Source: Deltaproteobacteria bacterium (GTDB taxonomy: Bacteria > Desulfobacterota > Desulfobacteria > Desulfobacterales > B30-G6). Taken from it: a DNA stretch of 40,349 nucleotides. The notes under the pieces were generated by a model. It did not search any database. It was not told the DNA's origin and saw only the letters and a program-made list of their open reading frames with translations. Below are positions 25,935 through 33,948 of the stretch, piece after piece. The position numbers were made by a program, and so were the translations under genes. Position 1 is the first letter of the stretch. Every line of letters starts with the position of its first letter. The stretch spans positions 1 to 40,349 of the forward strand of contig JAJDNW010000067.1 in assembly GCA_022340465.1 (NCBI GenBank). Reading direction: 5' to 3'.

Positions 25935-26705
25935 ATGACAGACGACCAGACCATCAAGCTCGAAAAATCGGAAGGAGTGGCCGGCATCACCCTGGACCGG
26001 CCCAAACACAACGTCTTCAACATCGACATGATGCGGAAATTTTGCGACACCCTCGAGGATGTCGGCCGCGACGACAGCCTCAAATGCGTCGTGCTTTACG
26101 GCGCAGGCGCCAGTTGGTGTGCCGGTGTCGATGTCGGTGACCACAGGCCCGAGATGGCACCGGACATGATCGCCACCTTCAACCGCTCCCTGACCCTTAT
26201 CGAAAACCTCGGGGTGCCCAGCATTGCCGCCGTGCATGGCGCGTGTCTAGGAGGCGGCATGGAATACGCCATTGCCTGCGACGTGGTGATCGCTTCGAAA
26301 AGGGCCACCTTCGGCCAACCGGAGGTCAAACTTGGATTTCTGCCCCCGTATGCGGCCATCCGCCTGCCGAAGCTGGTGGGAACCGCCAAGGCCATCGAGA
26401 TTTGCACCTCGGGAAAAATCTACGCCGCGGATGAAGCCCAATCGATGGGCTTTGTCAGCCAGAGCGTCGAGGACGATGAATTTACGGAAACCGTGGTGCG
26501 CATGATCAAGGAAATTCAGGCCAGCAGCCCCTTGATCCTGCGCCTTAACAAACGCGCTGTGAACCGCCACCTGGGAATGTCCGCCGGTGATGCGCTCGAG
26601 GGCGTGAGCGATCTGTTCCTCAACACCCTGATGAAAACCGAAGACACCCTGGAGGGTATCGCCAGTTTCTACGAAAAGCGCAAACCCGAATGGAAGAATC
26701 GATAG
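25935..26705 (+). CDS. bamR: Cyclohexa-1,5-dienecarbonyl-CoA hydratase
   Basis: This is a 256-residue crotonase-fold protein. Segments SWCAGVDVGDHRPE near residue 60, LGGGMEYAIACDV and ATFGQPEVKLGF match the Dch/BamR group better than ordinary enoyl-CoA hydratases. Both glutamates expected in active hydratases are present. BamR adds water to cyclohexa-1,5-diene-1-carbonyl-CoA to give the 6-hydroxy compound used by BamQ. With bamQ and bamA in the window, the three steps after ring reduction are complete. A GAGG ribosome site precedes ATG 25935. Its last codons form the 5' arm of a 20-bp terminator-like stem. Confidence 0.85.
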   Translation: MTDDQTIKLEKSEGVAGITLDRPKHNVFNIDMMRKFCDTLEDVGRDDSLKCVVLYGAGASWCAGVDVGDHRPEMAPDMIATFNRSLTLIENLGVPSIAAVHGACLGGGMEYAIACDVVIASKRATFGQPEVKLGFLPPYAAIRLPKLVGTAKAIEICTSGKIYAADEAQSMGFVSQSVEDDEFTETVVRMIKEIQASSPLILRLNKRAVNRHLGMSAGDALEGVSDLFLNTLMKTEDTLEGIASFYEKRKPEWKNR

Positions 26706-26737
26706 GACAGCCTGGCCGTCCTATCGATTCTTCCATT
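26689..26737 (+). terminator. 20-bp perfect stem overlapping the bamR stop codon
   Basis: Positions 26689-26708 pair perfectly with 26718-26737 around a 9-nt loop. The bamR stop (26703-26705) lies within the 5' arm. Only a short ATTTG follows, so it may protect the 3' end or work with Rho rather than be a textbook intrinsic terminator. Confidence 0.75.
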
Positions 26738-26819
26738 ATTTGAAACATTCACGAATTTTTTGTTACAACCAATTCATAGGGGCGACATCGCGCCTTAGCA
26801 TTAGCGTTGGGAGTCTCAA

Positions 26820-27383
26820 ATGGAATTACCCGCCCTACTGATCATCGACATGGTCAAGGACAACTTTGTGGAAGAACGCAACCTTCCCATCACCCCCCTT
26901 GCCCGCGGCATTATCGACCCTATCAACCGGTTGTCCTCTTTTTTCAGGGACAAGGGGTGGCCGGTGGTCTATTCCACAGATGCCTTCCATGAAGAGGACT
27001 TCATCTTCACCGGCAGGATGCACCCCCATTCCCTTGCAGGAACCGAAGGAGCTGAAATCGTGGATGATCTGGACCGTAGGGATGGCGACTACTGGCTGCC
27101 CAAACCCCGTTTTTCGGCCTTTTTCAAGACCGGTCTCGAGAAGTGGCTGAAAGATCGACATGCCACCCTCTGTGCCGTAGCGGGAATCGCCACCCCTTTC
27201 TGCGTCCTGACCACGGCAATGGACGCCCTGTGCCACGATTTCAAGACCGTGTTGCTGGAGGACTGCTCGACGGCCGCCTCTGTGGAACAGCACCGACGGA
27301 CCCTCGACACCTACCGCAGAAATCCGCTCTATCCGCTTTTCAGGGTTATGACCTCAACTGAATTGATTGAGACTCTCGATTAA
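26820..27383 (+). CDS. Isochorismatase-like cysteine hydrolase
   Basis: This 187-residue protein has the isochorismatase/nicotinamidase triad: Asp in LIIDMVKD (residue 10), Lys in PKPRFSAF near 95, and Cys in GIATPFCVLTT near 132. Such enzymes hydrolyse amides or related C-N bonds. The position behind bamR suggests a link to aromatic metabolism, for example hydrolysis of an aromatic amide such as nicotinamide or benzamide, but the terminator-like stem at 26689 may separate the two. The region 26738-26819 contains no feature I would call. It overlaps the convergent membrane-protein gene by 38 nt. Confidence 0.87.
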   Translation: MELPALLIIDMVKDNFVEERNLPITPLARGIIDPINRLSSFFRDKGWPVVYSTDAFHEEDFIFTGRMHPHSLAGTEGAEIVDDLDRRDGDYWLPKPRFSAFFKTGLEKWLKDRHATLCAVAGIATPFCVLTTAMDALCHDFKTVLLEDCSTAASVEQHRRTLDTYRRNPLYPLFRVMTSTELIETLD

Positions 27384-28119
27384 ATGCGCCTGAGCGATGC
27401 AGGACAAAATGAATTTCAATTTGGTTTAAGATGGCAGTAATCAAAATACGCTCTTGTTTTGAAAGGTTCATTTTAGGCAGAACTGCTGCCGTCATCAAAT
27501 CGACATTCTCTTGACAGGCAACGATCATCAGCACTCCCTTTAAAGGGCGATTTTCAAGCATCGCCCTGTTGCCCACTGCAATCGAGGGAAGCGCCTTTTC
27601 AGGACGCACGACTTTATGCTCCTTTAGCGTTTGCCCATCGGAACGGTTGATAATACGGATAACGATCCATGGCGCCCTGGCAATAGTCATGGCTTTGGAA
27701 GCGTAATTATGTACTAGCAGTTGAAACTCACTGTTGGTCCGAGGGTAGCGCGACAGATCGCAAAAAATAGATTCTATCGCATGCAGCTCGACATTTACGG
27801 TGCCGATGTAACGGAAGGCTTCCCCTACTTGCATTATAAGTTTAGACCGCTCTTCGTTGGCTTTGTACGCAGCCTGCTCGTACGCGTACAGCGTGCGGCT
27901 GAAAACCCTAAGGATAAAGCAGGATATTCCAAATAAAATCACGATCAGCACCGTTTCAAGGATCTCTTCTTCGAGCATGAAAGTAGGGGTTAAGGATATC
28001 CCGTGCCGAATGGTCAGGGGAGTGGCAACAATCGCCAGTAGAAGAAAAAGCAGTACCCCCATGTAGAAGATGATGAGATATTTACGTTTTTGCACGGTTT
28101 TCATAAGATATGCCATCAT
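27346..28119 (-). CDS. Unknown two-TM membrane protein with cytoplasmic domain
   Basis: This protein is about 257 residues from ATG 28119; the frame extends upstream only to a TTG, through a hairpin, so the ATG is preferred. Two hydrophobic helices lie near residues 12-34 and 52-74, separated by a short loop with EEEILE. They are followed by a helical region starting AYEQAAYKANEERSKLI and then a soluble domain. No histidine-kinase, GGDEF or HAMP motif was seen. The layout suggests a membrane sensor or adaptor, perhaps with a degenerate GAF-like domain, but I do not recognise it. It lies between the isochorismatase-like gene and degP on the minus strand. Confidence 0.6.
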   Translation of the reverse strand: MMAYLMKTVQKRKYLIIFYMGVLLFLLLAIVATPLTIRHGISLTPTFMLEEEILETVLIVILFGISCFILRVFSRTLYAYEQAAYKANEERSKLIMQVGEAFRYIGTVNVELHAIESIFCDLSRYPRTNSEFQLLVHNYASKAMTIARAPWIVIRIINRSDGQTLKEHKVVRPEKALPSIAVGNRAMLENRPLKGVLMIVACQENVDLMTAAVLPKMNLSKQERILITAILNQIEIHFVLHRSGAFNRESQSIQLRS

Positions 28120-28123
28120 AAAT

Positions 28124-28200
28124 AGATCCAGGCTGCAACCTTGAGGATCTGAAGCGGGGATAGACTCCCGGCAAGCCGTCCCCGCTTTTTTATTTTTATT
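28124..28200 (+). ncRNA. Candidate small RNA or antisense leader ending in an intrinsic terminator
   Basis: On the plus strand, AGATCC (28124-28129) pairs with GGATCT (28145-28150). A 9-bp stem AAGCGGGGA/TCCCCGCTT (28152-28160, 28179-28187) with an 18-nt loop follows, then a T-rich run. No plus-strand gene lies upstream to use this terminator. It is antisense to the 5' leader of the membrane-protein gene. A promoter was not identified. Confidence 0.4.
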
Positions 28201-28235
28201 GAAGATTCCCCGCAGCAAGCTTAAGGGGAATCTTC
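28201..28235. other. 11-bp perfect hairpin downstream of degP
   Basis: GAAGATTCCCC (28201-28211) pairs with GGGGAATCTTC (28225-28235) around a 13-nt loop. On the minus strand it follows the degP stop by 48 bp and is followed by an A-rich, not T-rich, tract, so it may stabilise the degP 3' end rather than terminate. Confidence 0.6.
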
Positions 28236-28283
28236 ACCGTTAGGAATTCTATCAATTATGATCGCTGCCGATTCGCCTCTGCC

Positions 28284-29777
28284 TTATTCGGTTTTCAGCG
28301 CCACATACCGTGTATACTCGCCCTCCTGAATCAACAGCAGCACCACCCCGTTTTCAGAAACATCGGCAATCGCCTTCTTGAAAGCCTTTAAATCTTCAAC
28401 CGGTGTTCGATTCACTTCCAGAATGATTCCGCCGGGCCTGACATTCGCCAAGGCCGCCACCGAACCCGGTGCGACATCCGTTATGATCACTCCCTTTTTC
28501 TTCTCGAGACCAAACTGTTGCGCCAGCTCCGGCGTTATGTTCTGAACGGTCATGCCGATTTTTTCAAGGTTGTGAGGATTTGCGGCCACGGCGGTTTCCT
28601 TGTCCGGAAGCTTACCGATGGTGACGGATAATTGCTCGCGTTTTCCGTTGCGTAAGACCGTGACATTCACCCGCGTGCCCGGCATCTCGAGAGCCACTTG
28701 ATTGCGGAACGCGCCCACCTGATCAACGGACTTTCCGTCGAATTCGATGATCACATCGCCTTGTTTTAATCCGGCATCTTCAGCCGGCGTGTCCTTCGAG
28801 ACCTGCGCCACTAGTATTCCTTTTTGATCGTTCATCCCAAAAGATTTAGCCAGATCCGGTGTCAACTCCTGGATAGCGACACCAAGATAACCCCGAACGA
28901 CCGTTCCGGTTTTAATCAACTGATCCTTGATCGACCTGGCCATGTTGATAGGAATGGCAAAACCGATCCCCATATATCCGCCGCTCTGGCTGAAGATGGC
29001 CGTATTCATACCCACAACCTTGCCGTCCAGATCCACGAGGGGCCCCCCGGAGTTTCCCGGATTGATAGCGGCATCCGTCTGTATGAAGTTTTCATAATCC
29101 GCGATTCCGATGCTGCTGCGTCCTTTGGCGCTGACCACACCGACAGTCAGGGTATGGGACAGACCGAAGGGATTCCCTATAGCCACAACCCATTCACCCA
29201 CTTCGATGTCATCTGAATTCCCCAATTGGAGAACGGGCAAATTGTCGGCTTCAATCTTGATAACCGCGACATCGGAATGGGGGTCGGCCCCGACCGTCGT
29301 TGCGGTAAACTCACGGCCATCGAGCAGTTTTACGACAACCTTGTCAGCGTCCCCGACGACGTGATTGTTCGTCAGGATATACCCGTCCTTGGAGATAATA
29401 AATCCCGATCCCTGCCCGATTATTTGTTGCCGGGGTGCCTGTTGTGATTGATCGGGGGGTTGCGGTCCGGGCATGCCGAAAAAACGATTGAAAAATTGAT
29501 CGCCGAACGGTGTGCCTTGACCAAATGGTGAAAAAAATTGAACATTGGGCTGCTGTACGGTTTTTTCGATCTGAATAAACACCACAGCCGGTGACACCCT
29601 TTTGGCGACATCGGAAAAGGCCTTGCTGGTTTGCCTCAGGCTTTCTATGCCACCTTCCTTTGCCTGGGAAGCCAACGGAAAAAACAGCAAGGAAACCATC
29701 CACACCATCACCATCGACCACCTTAACCGCTCGAGTGAAAAAATACCGTACCACTTTTGTTGTTTATTGTTCTTCAT
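28284..29777 (-). CDS. degP: DegP/HtrA-family periplasmic serine protease
   Basis: This 497-residue exported protease has a signal peptide (basic residues, hydrophobic helix about 22-36, cleavage after ASQA). A trypsin-like domain follows with His in TNNHVVGDADK, Asp in DPHSDVAVI and Ser in INPGNSGGPL. Two PDZ domains follow, with GYLGVAIQELTP and IGMTVQNITPELA starts. It would degrade or refold damaged envelope proteins. The length matches Do-type DegP with two PDZ domains. It follows a receiver-domain gene by 29 bp, so envelope stress signalling through that regulator is plausible. The linker after the N-terminal region is rich in Gln, Pro and Phe, as is common in this family. Confidence 0.96.
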   Translation of the reverse strand: MKNNKQQKWYGIFSLERLRWSMVMVWMVSLLFFPLASQAKEGGIESLRQTSKAFSDVAKRVSPAVVFIQIEKTVQQPNVQFFSPFGQGTPFGDQFFNRFFGMPGPQPPDQSQQAPRQQIIGQGSGFIISKDGYILTNNHVVGDADKVVVKLLDGREFTATTVGADPHSDVAVIKIEADNLPVLQLGNSDDIEVGEWVVAIGNPFGLSHTLTVGVVSAKGRSSIGIADYENFIQTDAAINPGNSGGPLVDLDGKVVGMNTAIFSQSGGYMGIGFAIPINMARSIKDQLIKTGTVVRGYLGVAIQELTPDLAKSFGMNDQKGILVAQVSKDTPAEDAGLKQGDVIIEFDGKSVDQVGAFRNQVALEMPGTRVNVTVLRNGKREQLSVTIGKLPDKETAVAANPHNLEKIGMTVQNITPELAQQFGLEKKKGVIITDVAPGSVAALANVRPGGIILEVNRTPVEDLKAFKKAIADVSENGVVLLLIQEGEYTRYVALKTE

Positions 29778-29806
29778 GGCAGTTCTCCTTTCTTAATGCC
29801 GTTATG

Positions 29807-30280
29807 TTATCTGCCATCCTCGGCGTGAATATCTTCAAAAACATCCTTCACCTTCTCCAGAAGCAGGTCCACATCAAACGGCTTGTCAAAAACGGCGGCC
29901 GCACCGCATCGATAAGCCATTTCATGGGTTTCGGCATCTCCGAAAGCGGTGATAACAATCATGGGAGGAAAATTCCGGTACTTGGGTTTGCCTTCCAGCA
30001 CCTCCATTCCCGTTATTCCCGGCATACGAATGTCGGAGATAATCAGGTCCACCGCCTCTCGTTCGAATCCATCCGGCAGAAAAAAGGTTTCAAGATGCGT
30101 CAACAACCCGATGCCATCCGAGCATTCAATGACGTCATAACCGGACCTCCGTAAACTCACCGCCAACAAGGTCCGCATTTCATAATCGTCTTCTGCCAGC
30201 AGAATGCGGTATTGGTTTGCCCTTTCCGTCATCGTGTTCCCCTTCCCCGAATGTCCACCAGGTTTCTTTTTGATGTTCAT
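29807..30280 (-). CDS. Stand-alone response-regulator receiver protein
   Basis: This is a receiver domain without an output domain, about 157 residues from ATG 30280 or 141 from ATG 30232. Both have a ribosome site (GGAG and AGGGGA), so the start is open. The acidic pair is in LLAEDDYEM, the phospho-accepting Asp in DLIISDIRMPG, and the conserved Lys in FDKPFD. Without a DNA-binding domain it probably acts in a phosphorelay or on a protein partner. The kinase/NtrC pair encoded upstream on the same strand is a natural candidate partner, though 362 bp separate them. degP follows after 29 bp. Confidence 0.9.
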   Translation of the reverse strand: MNIKKKPGGHSGKGNTMTERANQYRILLAEDDYEMRTLLAVSLRRSGYDVIECSDGIGLLTHLETFFLPDGFEREAVDLIISDIRMPGITGMEVLEGKPKYRNFPPMIVITAFGDAETHEMAYRCGAAAVFDKPFDVDLLLEKVKDVFEDIHAEDGR

Positions 30281-30396
30281 GCTCGTTCTCCACTCCATTG
30301 GATGCAGCCACACAATCATGCCTGATGCCTATTGGCAGATCAAAAACCATGCCAAAGTTTAATCTTTAATTTTCATATAGTTATAAATATTAAAGG

Positions 30397-30413
30397 CGGG
30401 GCATTCCGCCCCG
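30397..30413. other. GC-rich hairpin in the 30281-30642 intergenic region
   Basis: CGGGGC (30397-30402) pairs with GCCCCG (30408-30413). A second GGGGC follows and could pair alternatively. The rest of this 362-bp region holds the repeat module R3 and an AT-rich tract around 30362-30395 that could be the promoter region of the receiver gene. Confidence 0.4.
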
Positions 30414-30485
30414 ATGGGGCAAAATGCACCAGGGGAACGGCTTTCACAACGTAGTGATTACGTGTTAATTCATGGATCGAGAAAT

Positions 30486-30587
30486 GTGAGACGTGAGACG
30501 TGAGACGTGAAAGGTTAACCGAAAAAATTGAAATATAAGACGTCCGACCTCTAAGGTTTTACCCTCGGCCCCTGGATCCTTAGAGGT
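30486..30587. repeat. Intergenic repeat module R3 with GTGAGAC tandem repeats
   Basis: GTGAGAC is repeated three times plus GTGA at 30486-30510. ACCTCTAAGG (30547-30556) and CCTTAGAGGT (30578-30587) are 10-bp inverted ends around CCTCGGCCCCTGGATC, which resembles the CCCCTCGGATCC word of R2. No coding capacity. Units of 7 bp without spacers exclude a CRISPR array. Confidence 0.7.
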
Positions 30588-30642
30588 AGCCGTCTATAGC
30601 GTTTTTCACAATACCGTTCCGGATGCCTGAGAGGCGGAGGGT

Positions 30643-32007
30643 CTATTTTTTCAAAGCGCCATAGCGCTGCAGTTTCCTGTACAGCGTTTTGCGGTCCAGT
30701 TTCAATATCCTCGCAGCCGCGGAGCGATTGCCGCCGACAATCTTCAATACGTGCAGGAGGTAGCGGCGCTCTACGTCTTCCATGGGAAGCAGTTCATGCG
30801 GATCGTGGGAGCCGATGAAAAAGTGTTCGCTTTTATAGGCTTGGATTTTTTGGGGGAGATCGTCTACTGCTATTTTTTCAAAACGCGTCAACGCCACGGC
30901 GCGTTCCATGGCGTTGCGCAATTCACGGACATTGCCGTGCCAGACATAATCAATAAGCCTTTGTGCCGCATTTTCGGAAATCCCCGTCACCCGTTTGTTG
31001 AAGCGTTGCGCATACTGTTTGACAAACTGGTCGGCCAGCAGCAACACATCCGTTCCGCGCGACCGCAGGGGCGGCACTTCGATCTGCATGACATTGAGGC
31101 GATAAAAGAGGTCTTCACGAAAGCGCCCCTCTTCAACGGCGCGTTCGAGGTCCTGGTTTGTGGCGGCTATAATCCTTACATCGATATGAATTTCCGAATT
31201 GCCACCAAGCGGTCGAATGGCGCGCTCCTCCAGCGCCCGGAGCAGCTTGGGTTGAAGCATGATCGGCATCTCTGCGACTTCGTCCAAAAAGAGGGTGCCG
31301 TTTTCAGCTTCCAGAAACAAGCCCTTCCGGTCGGCCGTCGCACCGGTATAGGCCCCTTTTTTGTGCCCGAAAAGTTCACTCTCCAGCAGTGTTTCCGGTA
31401 ACGCGGAGCAGTTGACGGGAATAAACGGCGCCCGACGGCGCCGGCTTTGTTCATGCAAGGTTTGGGCGACAAGCTCCTTGCCGGTGCCGCTCTCCCCCAG
31501 AAGCAGGATGGAAATATCCGTATCTGCGATGTGCGTCATCTGCGAAAACAGTTTTTGCATGGGGGGACTTTCCCCTAAAAGCGCGTCGAATTGCTGTCGC
31601 TTCGGAGCCATCCGGCTCAACAGCTTTACTTTCTCCTGTAACGCATGGTGGGATATTGCCCGATTCAGAACCATTTCAAGAAGATCCGAATCGACCGGCT
31701 TGGTAACGAAATCATAGGCACCCGCCCGGATGGAAGCGACGGCCTTTTCTAGGCTCCCGAAACCGGTCATGGCAACCACCGGAATATCGGGGCGATTCGC
31801 GGCGATTCTTTCGCACAGCTCTATACCGGTCATGCCCGGCAGGTGAATGTCCGCCAGAACGACGTCGAAATCGGCTTCTTTCAGATCTACAAATGCGTCT
31901 TCAGCCATGGTATACCAGGAGACCCGATAATCTCGATGCTTCAAGTCGGCAGCGAGCATCTCACACATCGATTGATCATCATCTACGATCAGTACCCTTC
32001 CCTTCAT
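30643..32007 (-). CDS. NtrC-family sigma-54 response regulator
   Basis: This protein is about 454 residues from ATG 32007, which overlaps the kinase stop as ATGA. The receiver domain (1-120) has the phospho-acceptor Asp in VVLADIHLPG. The AAA+ domain has Walker A GESGTGKE near 173 and the sigma-54 contact loop as GAYTGA, a tolerated variant of GAFTGA. The Fis-type helix-turn-helix (NRSAAARILKLDRKTLYRKL) ends the protein. It activates sigma-54 promoters after phosphorylation by the kinase encoded just upstream. Target genes are unknown; I found no properly spaced -24/-12 element at the promoters I checked. The overlap with the kinase gene makes the pairing firm. Confidence 0.95.
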   Translation of the reverse strand: MKGRVLIVDDDQSMCEMLAADLKHRDYRVSWYTMAEDAFVDLKEADFDVVLADIHLPGMTGIELCERIAANRPDIPVVAMTGFGSLEKAVASIRAGAYDFVTKPVDSDLLEMVLNRAISHHALQEKVKLLSRMAPKRQQFDALLGESPPMQKLFSQMTHIADTDISILLLGESGTGKELVAQTLHEQSRRRRAPFIPVNCSALPETLLESELFGHKKGAYTGATADRKGLFLEAENGTLFLDEVAEMPIMLQPKLLRALEERAIRPLGGNSEIHIDVRIIAATNQDLERAVEEGRFREDLFYRLNVMQIEVPPLRSRGTDVLLLADQFVKQYAQRFNKRVTGISENAAQRLIDYVWHGNVRELRNAMERAVALTRFEKIAVDDLPQKIQAYKSEHFFIGSHDPHELLPMEDVERRYLLHVLKIVGGNRSAAARILKLDRKTLYRKLQRYGALKK

Positions 32008-33467
32008 GGCGACACCTCGATTGGCAGATAAACCGTGAAACAGGACCCCTTTCCCCAGGTGCTCTCCACCTCTATCCACCCGTCATGCTCCTGAACGATC
32101 CCGTAAACGATGGAAAGACCGAGGCCGGTCCCCGCCCCGACATCCTTGGTCGTAAAAAACGGTTCGAATATATGCGCTATGTTTTCGGGTTGTATGCCCC
32201 GCCCTTCATCTTTTATATGCATTGCCAGATAGTCTCCACCCGTATCCCTCTTTTCAGGGTGTTTTTTCTTCAGAATTTCCAAAGCAACTTCCACGCGGCC
32301 CCCGTCGGTCATTGCCTGCATGCCGTTTATCACCAAATTGGTCAGCACCTGTTGAATCTGCAGCGGGTCGACGGGAATCATGGGGAGGCTTTCCTGCTCG
32401 ACAACCTGAAAATAAACCCTTTTCTCGCCTGCCGTTGGCGCCAGCATGTCGATCACCCGTTTAGCCACAGCCGCCATGTCTTGTGGCGACCGCTTGGGCT
32501 TCCTGCGCCGGGCGAAATCGAGCAGGTTCTGCATAATTTTTATGATTTTTTCGGTTTGTTCTCCGATGATACCGGCTGATTGGACGATGTCTGCATGCTC
32601 GAGATCCCCGGAGCGGATCATTTTCGAGCGTCCATGGATGACGTTCAGCGGGGTTCCGAATTCATGTGCCATTCCAGCCGAAATCCGGCCAAGGGTGGCG
32701 AGGCGCTCGCTGTGGCGCAGCTGTTCCAACGCTTCAATCCGGCGTTCGTTTTCCGTTCTGGCAGCCTCCCAGCTTTCACTGAGGTCCCGACACATGGTGT
32801 TCAATGTTTCACAAAGTTCGGCAAACTCGTCCCGCCCGTCGAAAACCAGATCGGGGGCAAGATCCCCTTTCCCGATTCTTCTGGACTTGTCGATAATGCG
32901 AGACAGCGGCCGGTGAATCCATTTCTGGAATTGAAACCAAAGCAGCATTCCGGATGACAGCAGCAGCAAGAAGGTAATGGCAATCAGGTGCAGGGTGGAA
33001 TCCCGGATATATTTTTTCAGCGCGGCCAAGGATTCGGAAAGTTCAATGGCGGAAGGGGGGCCGCCGCTGGTGTCAACAGGAACGTAGGTAAAGCGAAATG
33101 CGCCTTTTTTTCCCTTGTCCATGATGAGCGACACGACCCTCCCCTGCATAACGCTCTCAATGCTATTCAAAGGCACCGCCGGCGCATTCACGGTGGCCGC
33201 CGGGGAGTCCAGTTGCACCCACCGGAAATGAATGTTGTGCTCCTTCAGATTGGCTTCGCGAACAAGTTTTCGCGCCATCTCTGTTCCCGATTGATGGATC
33301 ACATGCTCGATCATGCCCGACATCGCCTTACCGATCAGAATTGCGTCCTTTGCCATGTCATCATTGAAAAGCGCAACCTCACGATGATGATCGACCCACC
33401 CCGAACCCGCCAGGATCAGCACAAGCACCAGAATCAAGAAAAGATAGACTTTGTAAAAAAGCTTCAT
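32004..33467 (-). CDS. Membrane histidine kinase
   Basis: This is a 487-residue sensor kinase. TM1 lies at about 7-25, a periplasmic domain of about 130 residues follows, and TM2 at about 160-182 leads into a HAMP segment (IHRPLSRIIDKSRRI...). The H-box is ISAGMAHEFGTPLNVIHG near residue 272. The ATPase domain has NLVINGMQAM (N box), DEGRGIQPE (G1) and GTGLGLSIVYGI (G2). The NtrB/ZraS-like layout suits its NtrC-type partner encoded downstream with an ATGA overlap. The periplasmic domain was not recognised, so the signal is unknown. Proximity to degP suggests, but does not prove, envelope or metal stress. Confidence 0.94.
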   Translation of the reverse strand: MKLFYKVYLFLILVLVLILAGSGWVDHHREVALFNDDMAKDAILIGKAMSGMIEHVIHQSGTEMARKLVREANLKEHNIHFRWVQLDSPAATVNAPAVPLNSIESVMQGRVVSLIMDKGKKGAFRFTYVPVDTSGGPPSAIELSESLAALKKYIRDSTLHLIAITFLLLLSSGMLLWFQFQKWIHRPLSRIIDKSRRIGKGDLAPDLVFDGRDEFAELCETLNTMCRDLSESWEAARTENERRIEALEQLRHSERLATLGRISAGMAHEFGTPLNVIHGRSKMIRSGDLEHADIVQSAGIIGEQTEKIIKIMQNLLDFARRRKPKRSPQDMAAVAKRVIDMLAPTAGEKRVYFQVVEQESLPMIPVDPLQIQQVLTNLVINGMQAMTDGGRVEVALEILKKKHPEKRDTGGDYLAMHIKDEGRGIQPENIAHIFEPFFTTKDVGAGTGLGLSIVYGIVQEHDGWIEVESTWGKGSCFTVYLPIEVSP

Positions 33468-33948
33468 ATCGACGACCTTTCACCATTAGGCTGACCACTG
33501 TAACGGTTTTTGCCCCGCAGTTGCAACGCCGGTGTTTACGTGGCTTGTTGTTTTTTAATGGAAATGCCCCATCTTTGCAACTCAGGAAGGTGTTCGAGCG
33601 TGAAGGCGTGGCACCTTACCCTGTCCTCAGAGCGAAGCCGGGTTCGCCCCCCTGGCAGCGGAGGCCCTAGCGTCGAGGTTGAAACAATCCTGCATTTCTG
33701 TTATGAATGGCAGCATCCTCCTTACAAAAAAATACATGACGGTATTTACCGATAGGGTATTTTTTTCGATAGCCCCCGCTGGTGGTCAACGTGCAAGGAA
33801 GAGCCCACCTTTGAGCAAAGCGGCGGGCAGCCCTGACCTCAACGGTGCACCTTGAGGCGAATCCATCACCTTGAAGGCCGGTGGCATATTCTGTTGCAGC
33901 TGTCAACATAAGTCCCACTTGCTTTCGAACGATCAAAGGAGGTTGAGA
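33468..33948. other. 481-bp intergenic region without a supported gene
   Basis: Divergent region between the histidine kinase and the second acyl-CoA ligase. It contains CCTCAA/TTGAGG arms (33837-33842, 33852-33857) around the palindrome GGTGCACC. A T-run follows CGGTATTTACCG near 33738. Short open frames here have neither ribosome sites nor recognisable domains. Confidence 0.6.

Noticed and set aside
30486-30510. GTGAGAC tandem repeat as a CRISPR
   Set aside because: The unit is 7 bp with no spacers and no cas genes nearby.
33638-33660. tRNA-like T-loop GGGTTCGCCCC
   Set aside because: No matching acceptor, D or anticodon arms could be built around it.
33510-33755. 81-codon frame between the kinase and second ligase
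   Set aside because: No ribosome site or family features, and it spans low-complexity and palindromic sequence.
33882-33898. Sigma-54 promoter TGGCAT...TTGCA before the second ligase
   Set aside because: The gap between the GG and GC elements is one base too long for the strict -24/-12 spacing, although an NtrC-type gene is next door.
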